Of a stretch of DNA of 64,000 nucleotides, positions 61,174 to 64,000 are shown piece after piece; position 1 is the first letter of the stretch; each line of letters begins with the position of its first letter. A program made the translations under genes and the position numbers. Origin of the DNA: an uncultured Acetatifactor sp. (GTDB lineage: Bacteria; Bacillota; Clostridia; Lachnospirales; Lachnospiraceae); the NCBI GenBank assembly GCA_910589655.1, contig CAJUTJ010000106.1, forward strand, positions 4,610 to 68,609. Direction: 5' to 3'. The notes under the pieces were generated by a model. It had not been told where the DNA came from. It saw only the letters and a program-made list of their open reading frames with translations, and did no database searches.

Positions 61174-61537
61174 TTAATTGTTCAATAGTTCTTTTGCATT
61201 TTCTTCTGACATGAGGGTATATTTCTGATACTCGGCTCGTAATAATTGAAACATTTCCGGATATGAATTCCGCGCCCGCTGTAAATCACTATTTACAATC
61301 TGAGCAATTTTCTGAAATGGAAGAGTTTCCCAACGAAATTACTTTTCCTTCCCATGACAATCCTTGCTGCAATGTATTTCTATATCGTGTCAACACCAAT
61401 AGATTTCCTAAAATCCTTTGCTCATTATTACAGTTTACAAAAGCATTTTCAACCAAATTTCTAAATTTTCTCAACCAAGTTTTGACCTGTACTTCATCTA
61501 ATTCGATAGGATCAGTATCTAAGGTAAATATCTCCAT
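61174..61537 (-). pseudogene. Frameshifted small gene of unknown function
   Basis: From ATG 61537, preceded by a perfect AGGAGG, the frame runs 82 codons (MEIFTLDTDPIELDEVQVKT onward) and then stops. A second frame continues without a break for about 48 codons (LPFQKIAQIVNSDLQRARNS ... EENAKELLNN) to TAA at 61174. The switch lies near the CTCTTCC around 61323-61330, where removing two bases restores one frame of about 128 residues. I do not recognise the protein. The area is AT-rich compared with its surroundings. A sequencing error or programmed frameshift cannot be excluded. Confidence 0.6.
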
Positions 61538-62177
61538 TTATTTCAACCTCCTGTATCAAATTTAAACAGTATCTATTTATTAAATGGAGCTTCTCTGTTG
61601 AACACTGCAAAAAAAATTCATATCAATTTCAACTTTTATGCTTGATTATAAAATATTAGTCTGCTACCTGCAATGCATAATTTATAGGTTTATTTTAATG
61701 GATATGCAATTTCGAAAAGAGAGTAAATATACAACCATTTTCTGCTTCGGATAAGATCATTATATTCTATGTGAAAAAGCAGAAAAGGTGAATAGGTTTA
61801 TCCCTTCGGAAAGTTCGTCATATAGCAGCCCATGGCGGCTTTTTTGAATATTCTGTTTTCAGGACATAAGAAATCCCTCATAGCCGGAATAAATGTGAAG
61901 CATTCTTTATAATGCCGCTTACAGTTTTTCATTATATGACATTTAGTATTGGCTTATCAACATATTTTATTATATTTTTTTCAAAACCTTGAGTTTTGGT
62001 TATGGTTCAATTTTGCCGTTCACTTGTTGCTGCCGCGAGGTGTTTCAAGCTATTTTTGCGTTTTTGGTTACATTTAAGCAGCTACTAAAACCGAAATACT
62101 TAAGAAAGAGAAAGAAATCTTCGATAATAAATGTAACAATATCCAAGAAATGCATGGTTATGACAGGAGCAAGACAG
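61538..62177. other. AT-rich gap without a gene
   Basis: This stretch holds the upstream region of the frameshifted minus-strand gene and the leader of the next plus-strand gene. The frame of the latter is open back to a TTG at 61989, but the extension is AT-rich, contains CCC and poly-Lys stretches and has no binding site. Nothing else was seen. Confidence 0.5.
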
Positions 62178-63026
62178 ATGAATACGATGATATCAGGCTA
62201 TACGGAGAACAGTGGAAATTTCATTCAGACGTTTGGGGAGAACAGAGCTGCCGGTGCGGAAAGCGGGGTATCGGCTTTTGCCCAGACTATGCAGAGACAG
62301 GAAGCGGGCAATACGGCAATGCAGGGAAAACAGAGTCCCCAGAATATGTCCATGGAAGAATATAAGCAGTATATTACACAGAAGATTCGTCAGATTCCCG
62401 TTCATCCGAGCCGCAGAAATGAATTTATTTCCGTCCATATTTCGGAGGAAGGGTATGCCGCTATGAAAAATGACCCGGCGTATGAGGCATGGGTGCTGAA
62501 TGACCTGCGTTCTATATGGTCCCAGCCTTGTTTCTGTTTCGGCAGCGGGGATAGGGTCTATACAAGTATTTACTATGGCGCCACCAAAGAGGAGCGGCGC
62601 ACGGACACATGGACCATTCCTGCCAGAAGGCCCAGCGACCGTGCACGTGAGAGACGGGAGGAGAACCGGCGCAGGCTGGCGAAAAAGATTAAAAAGCAAA
62701 AGCTCCAGAAACAGCTTCGGGAAATCGCCTTTCAACGGCAGGAGCGTCAGCGGGCATTGGTAAAAAAGCTGATTCAGCACCGTCAGGAGATCGAAAAAGA
62801 AAACCGCCAGCGCTGGAAAAAGTCGGTGATAAAGGATAAACCCGACGGTTCCAGAGTGTTGGAGACAACTACAAAGAAAAAGACCATCCAGAAGATTACC
62901 GAGAGAGATATCCTTCGGGTGGAGGAAGTGCTGCGGCAGATACAGATGCAGCAGGAGATGGTGAATGAGAGATTTTTTGAGGACGGGAACTTCTATGGTT
63001 TCCAATATTGGCTTATGAACGGTTAA
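62178..63026 (+). CDS. Unknown protein with basic coiled-coil region
   Basis: A 282-residue soluble protein. The N-terminal ~60 residues are Gln/Asn/Gly-rich. The middle has a conserved-looking block (IRQIPVHPSRRNEFISVHISEEGYAAMKNDPAYEAWVLNDLR). Residues ~150-260 are a highly charged Arg/Lys/Gln/Glu helix, probably coiled coil. No enzyme motif, signal or membrane segment was found. AGGAG lies 9 bases before ATG 62178. It stands beside a degraded minus-strand gene and may belong to the same accessory gene set. Not recognised. Confidence 0.6.
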   Translation: MNTMISGYTENSGNFIQTFGENRAAGAESGVSAFAQTMQRQEAGNTAMQGKQSPQNMSMEEYKQYITQKIRQIPVHPSRRNEFISVHISEEGYAAMKNDPAYEAWVLNDLRSIWSQPCFCFGSGDRVYTSIYYGATKEERRTDTWTIPARRPSDRARERREENRRRLAKKIKKQKLQKQLREIAFQRQERQRALVKKLIQHRQEIEKENRQRWKKSVIKDKPDGSRVLETTTKKKTIQKITERDILRVEEVLRQIQMQQEMVNERFFEDGNFYGFQYWLMNG

Positions 63027-63043
63027 ATGCAGCTATATCTATT

Positions 63044-63172
63044 CTTAGGGAAACGCTGATTAAAGCGTTTCCCGCGCCGGATTTGCGCTGCGGAGCAGCA
63101 TAAACTGCTGCAAATCCGTGCGCATCCGCCAGAGGCTCTAAGGAAACGATGATTTAATCAGCGTTTCCTTAG
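63044..63172. repeat. 129-bp palindromic element (MITE/REP-like)
   Basis: Terminal inverted repeats of about 20 bp (63044-63064 and 63153-63172; CTTAGGAAACGCTGATTAAA type) enclose an inner pair GGATTTGC/GCAAATCC (63079-63086 with 63110-63117) and a GC-rich core. It has no coding capacity and abuts the 3' end of the pseudogene. Confidence 0.75.
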
Positions 63173-63179
63173 AAACGTT

Positions 63180-63745
63180 TTGTGCCGCCGCCAGCCAGCT
63201 TTTCGTTGGTCTGAATGTGAGGGATAATCAGCCGATGAGTGTTCTAAAGATGCGCAATGCTCTGATCTAACAGTTCTTGTTTTCTGGCATTCTCGGCTTT
63301 CTCTTCCGCGGTCAGTTCCAAGCCGCCCTTTTGAATCTGTGATTTCAGGCGTTCGGATAAAGCTTGCAGCCCGTCCCCGAAAACGTTACAAGGACATTGC
63401 CGCCGTATTGGCCGGAGATATCTTTCATTGCCTGTAAAGCTTCTTCTTTTGACAAAGACTCCATGATTTTATTCCCGTGTTCATCGGTGGCGTTCAGCTC
63501 ATATTTTACCGAGGTGTCTTTCGGCGTAAGCCCTTCTCCGCCGGAGCCGTAACTTTTCAGCGGCTCCTTCCCTTTATAAAACCGGTCATAATTCTACAAA
63601 TGTTTATTGCCATGTTTACACCCATCTGCGCGCTGCGGCGTGCGCTCAAATCAATAGTTGAATACGCATTTCTATTCAAACTTATACCCCTCTTGCGCAC
63701 ATACCAATCAATATTGGGAAGTTTACTTCCAAACTTAACCTCCAT
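63180..63745 (-). pseudogene. Decayed gene of unknown function (KFGSKLPNIDWYVRKRG family)
   Basis: ATG 63745 is preceded by AGGAGG. The first frame runs 62 codons (MEVKFGSKLPNIDWYVRKRG ... GFIKGRSR) to a stop at 63557. A second frame then continues from about 63560 (LKSYGSGGEGLTPKDTSVKY ... QYGGNVLVTFSG), and after a further shift near 63380 a third frame gives DGLQALSERLKSQIQ and LTAEEKAENARKQELLDQS. A third disruption near 63245 precedes IIPHIQTNEKLAGG. At least three frameshifts therefore break a single protein of roughly 190 residues. Pieces of the same gene occur at 12352-12592, 24693 and 57473. Original function unknown. Confidence 0.7.
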
Positions 63746-64000
63746 GTCTGCCTCCTAAGAAGCCTTTTAACATTCCCTTTGACAGTAACTCAATAGTTTC
63801 CGTCAGGACATTTGAAATGTCGGGGAAATGCAGTCTTGAAATCTGTTTCAGGACAATTAATAACTATAAATGAGCAAATTTGAATTTTTACCAAAATTAC
63901 TTTATATGCTTTAAAACTAAAGACACCATACCTTTTTGGGTGTATACTGTTTTTGCCTAGAAAACAATAACCTGCAAAGGATGATGTCTTATAGAAAACA
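63746..64000. other. Window end, no supported gene
   Basis: AT-rich sequence. An ATGATG at 63981 after AAAGG could start a gene that leaves the window, but only six or seven codons are visible. Confidence 0.4.

Noticed and set aside
63981..64000. Start of a transposase at the window edge
   Set aside because: ATGATG after AAAGG and a few codons are too little to support any call.

Overview
The window looks like a chromosomal segment of a spore-forming, anaerobic Firmicute, most likely a Lachnospiraceae-type gut Clostridium. Supporting signs are an alpha/beta small acid-soluble spore protein, a YtvI-like membrane protein, a TM1266-type [FeFe]-hydrogenase-system regulator, a DUF4250 protein, a class B sortase, and strong AGGAGG ribosome binding sites. 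Nearly all genes are on the plus strand. I found no rRNA, tRNA, CRISPR array or prophage. Gene identities come from motif reading only; no database search was possible.

Region 1 (1-3240): a strong sigma-70-type promoter and a long leader precede a class B sortase, an LCP (LytR-CpsA-Psr) ligase and a secreted protein ending in an SPKTA sorting-like signal.

Region 2 (3341-29830): a roughly 26 kb surface-polysaccharide locus. It encodes GT4 and GT2 glycosyltransferases, a repeat-rich lipoprotein, a HAD-like protein and a Wzm/Wzt-type ABC exporter in which both subunits carry unusual N-terminal additions. It also encodes a pyruvyl-transferase-like protein, a GlfT2-like and a GlfT1-like galactofuranosyltransferase, a MenD-like ThDP enzyme, an MDR oxidoreductase, a 1516-residue four-module protein, two tandem DUF6270-like paralogs, two more GT2s and, last, UDP-galactopyranose mutase. 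With the LCP gene next door, this part list resembles the galactan half of mycobacterial arabinogalactan assembly. Several genes carry poly-G tracts of 7-9 bases or in-frame minisatellites, which suggests variable expression or length.

Region 3 (29831-33760): a spore protein gene on the minus strand, a chain of strong hairpins, a repeat-bearing substrate-binding lipoprotein, an ABC transporter whose permease and ATPase are fused, and a TM1266-family regulator.

Region 4 (33850-43280): housekeeping genes tig, clpP, clpX and ysxC, then a YtvI-like protein, an orphan response regulator, a TraX-family protein, a GH105 hydrolase and, on the minus strand, a cold-shock protein with a structured leader. 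A dispersed structured repeat appears here twice and again after clpB.

Region 5 (43549-51264): a membrane-anchored EIIA-like protein, then a copper module (CsoR with a 100-residue repeat extension, CsoR-type operators, and CopA with a CopZ-like domain fused at its C terminus), then clpB.

Region 6 (51661-64000): DUF4250, a RACo-like ASKHA protein, a chemoreceptor translationally coupled to an asymmetric heterodimeric ABC exporter, a polysaccharide deacetylase and YccF, followed by an eroded stretch with two pseudogenes, a palindromic element and a protein of unknown function.

Two patterns cut across the regions. Short in-frame tandem repeats (15-108 bp units) sit in linkers or tails of at least seven unrelated proteins. 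Fragments of one gene family (best copy: the pseudogene at 63180-63745) are scattered through intergenic DNA.
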